DNA of 64,000 nt, taken from NCBI GenBank assembly GCA_964639895.1, contig CAZXEJ010000006.1:1-64000 (forward strand), given 5' to 3'. Of the stretch, positions 63,896 to 64,000 are shown piece by piece. This DNA is from CAZXEJ01 sp964639895. Its GTDB lineage: Bacteria; Desulfobacterota_D; UBA1144; Nemesobacterales; JADFKM01. Position 1 is the stretch's first letter. Each line of letters begins with the position of its first letter. The position numbers and the translations under genes were made by a program. The notes under the pieces were generated by a model. It ran no database searches and had not been told where the DNA came from. It saw only the letters and a program-made list of their open reading frames with translations.

Positions 63896-64000
63896 ATGAG
63901 CACTATCAATGCACGCAGTTCCTATGCAGACGGTGTAGAGGTACGCGAGCAAGGCTGGTACACGATTGCACGATTTATAGCCTCCGAGAGCGACAGCAAC
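63896..64000 (+). CDS. Unidentified gene, N-terminal fragment
   Basis: The first 35 codons of a gene that runs off the right edge. GAGGA lies about ten bases before ATG 63896. The visible peptide (MSTINARSSYADGVEVREQG ...) is soluble, with no signal peptide. It is too short to assign a family. Base composition is less GC-rich here than in neighbouring genes. Confidence 0.55.
   Translation, partial: MSTINARSSYADGVEVREQGWYTIARFIASESDSN

Overview
The window reads as chromosome of a free-living, Gram-negative-type bacterium with high G+C. Evidence for this cell plan is the lipoprotein signal peptides, system I cytochrome c maturation genes (ccmG, ccmH), SppA and a YihY-type membrane protein. Coding regions favour AGG for Arg and use many ATA codons for Ile despite the G+C content. 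A ferredoxin-dependent indolepyruvate oxidoreductase suggests anaerobic or microaerobic metabolism. I cannot name the phylum; the gene mix would fit a Deltaproteobacteria-, Nitrospirota- or candidate-phylum-like lineage.

Layout. Positions 1-14432 are the classical information-processing block, all on +: the last codons of tuf, tRNA-Trp(CCA), secE, nusG, rplK, rplA, rplJ, rplL, rpoB, rpoC, then valS 25 bp after rpoC. A 1.2-kb C-rich non-coding spacer follows. From 15.6 to 21.3 kb the - strand carries purF and purL (overlapping by 8 nt) and a B12-binding radical SAM protein. From 21.4 to 24.9 kb the + strand carries two tRNA-modification genes (mnmA, mtaB) and an exported phosphoesterase. A MoxR/Mg-chelatase-like AAA+ ATPase and its VWA partner occupy 26-29 kb (-). 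ccmG-ccmH, an eIF2B-like protein and a CinA N-domain protein lie at 30-33 kb. From 33 to 41 kb are a His/Tyr-rich exported protein, an APC permease fused to PTS-EIIA and RCK_C domains, a lipoprotein, a CDF metal exporter, SppA and endonuclease IV. From 41.8 to 53.4 kb are a small unknown protein, two Rieske proteins with an O-methyltransferase, a divergent PurN, CdsA, YihY, a 61-residue helical protein, gamma-glutamyltranspeptidase, an M23 peptidase and RlmB. From 54.8 to 63.7 kb are a MOSC protein, iorB/iorA, endonuclease V, dCTP deaminase and an OB-fold-like lipoprotein. A gene running off the right edge starts at 63896.

The genes are mostly housekeeping: translation and transcription, purine synthesis (purF, purL, PurN-like), DNA repair and nucleotide quality (nfo, nfi, dcd), envelope maintenance and amino-acid/2-oxoacid metabolism. 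Apart from the first block, the map consists of one- to three-gene units separated by unusually long spacers (many 0.3-1.4 kb; by my tally roughly 13-14 kb, about a fifth of the window). These spacers have no convincing ORFs, and some have strong local strand asymmetry in base composition.

No mobile element, CRISPR array, phage gene or rRNA was seen. The most unusual items are the APC-EIIA-RCK_C fusion, the PurN-like enzyme with a rebuilt active site, the CDF transporter with Glu in place of a metal-binding His, the eIF2B-like protein without the isomerase Cys, the two-Rieske plus O-methyltransferase cluster, the His/Tyr-rich exported protein and the long structured spacers. I did not find a clear, wholly new multi-gene system.
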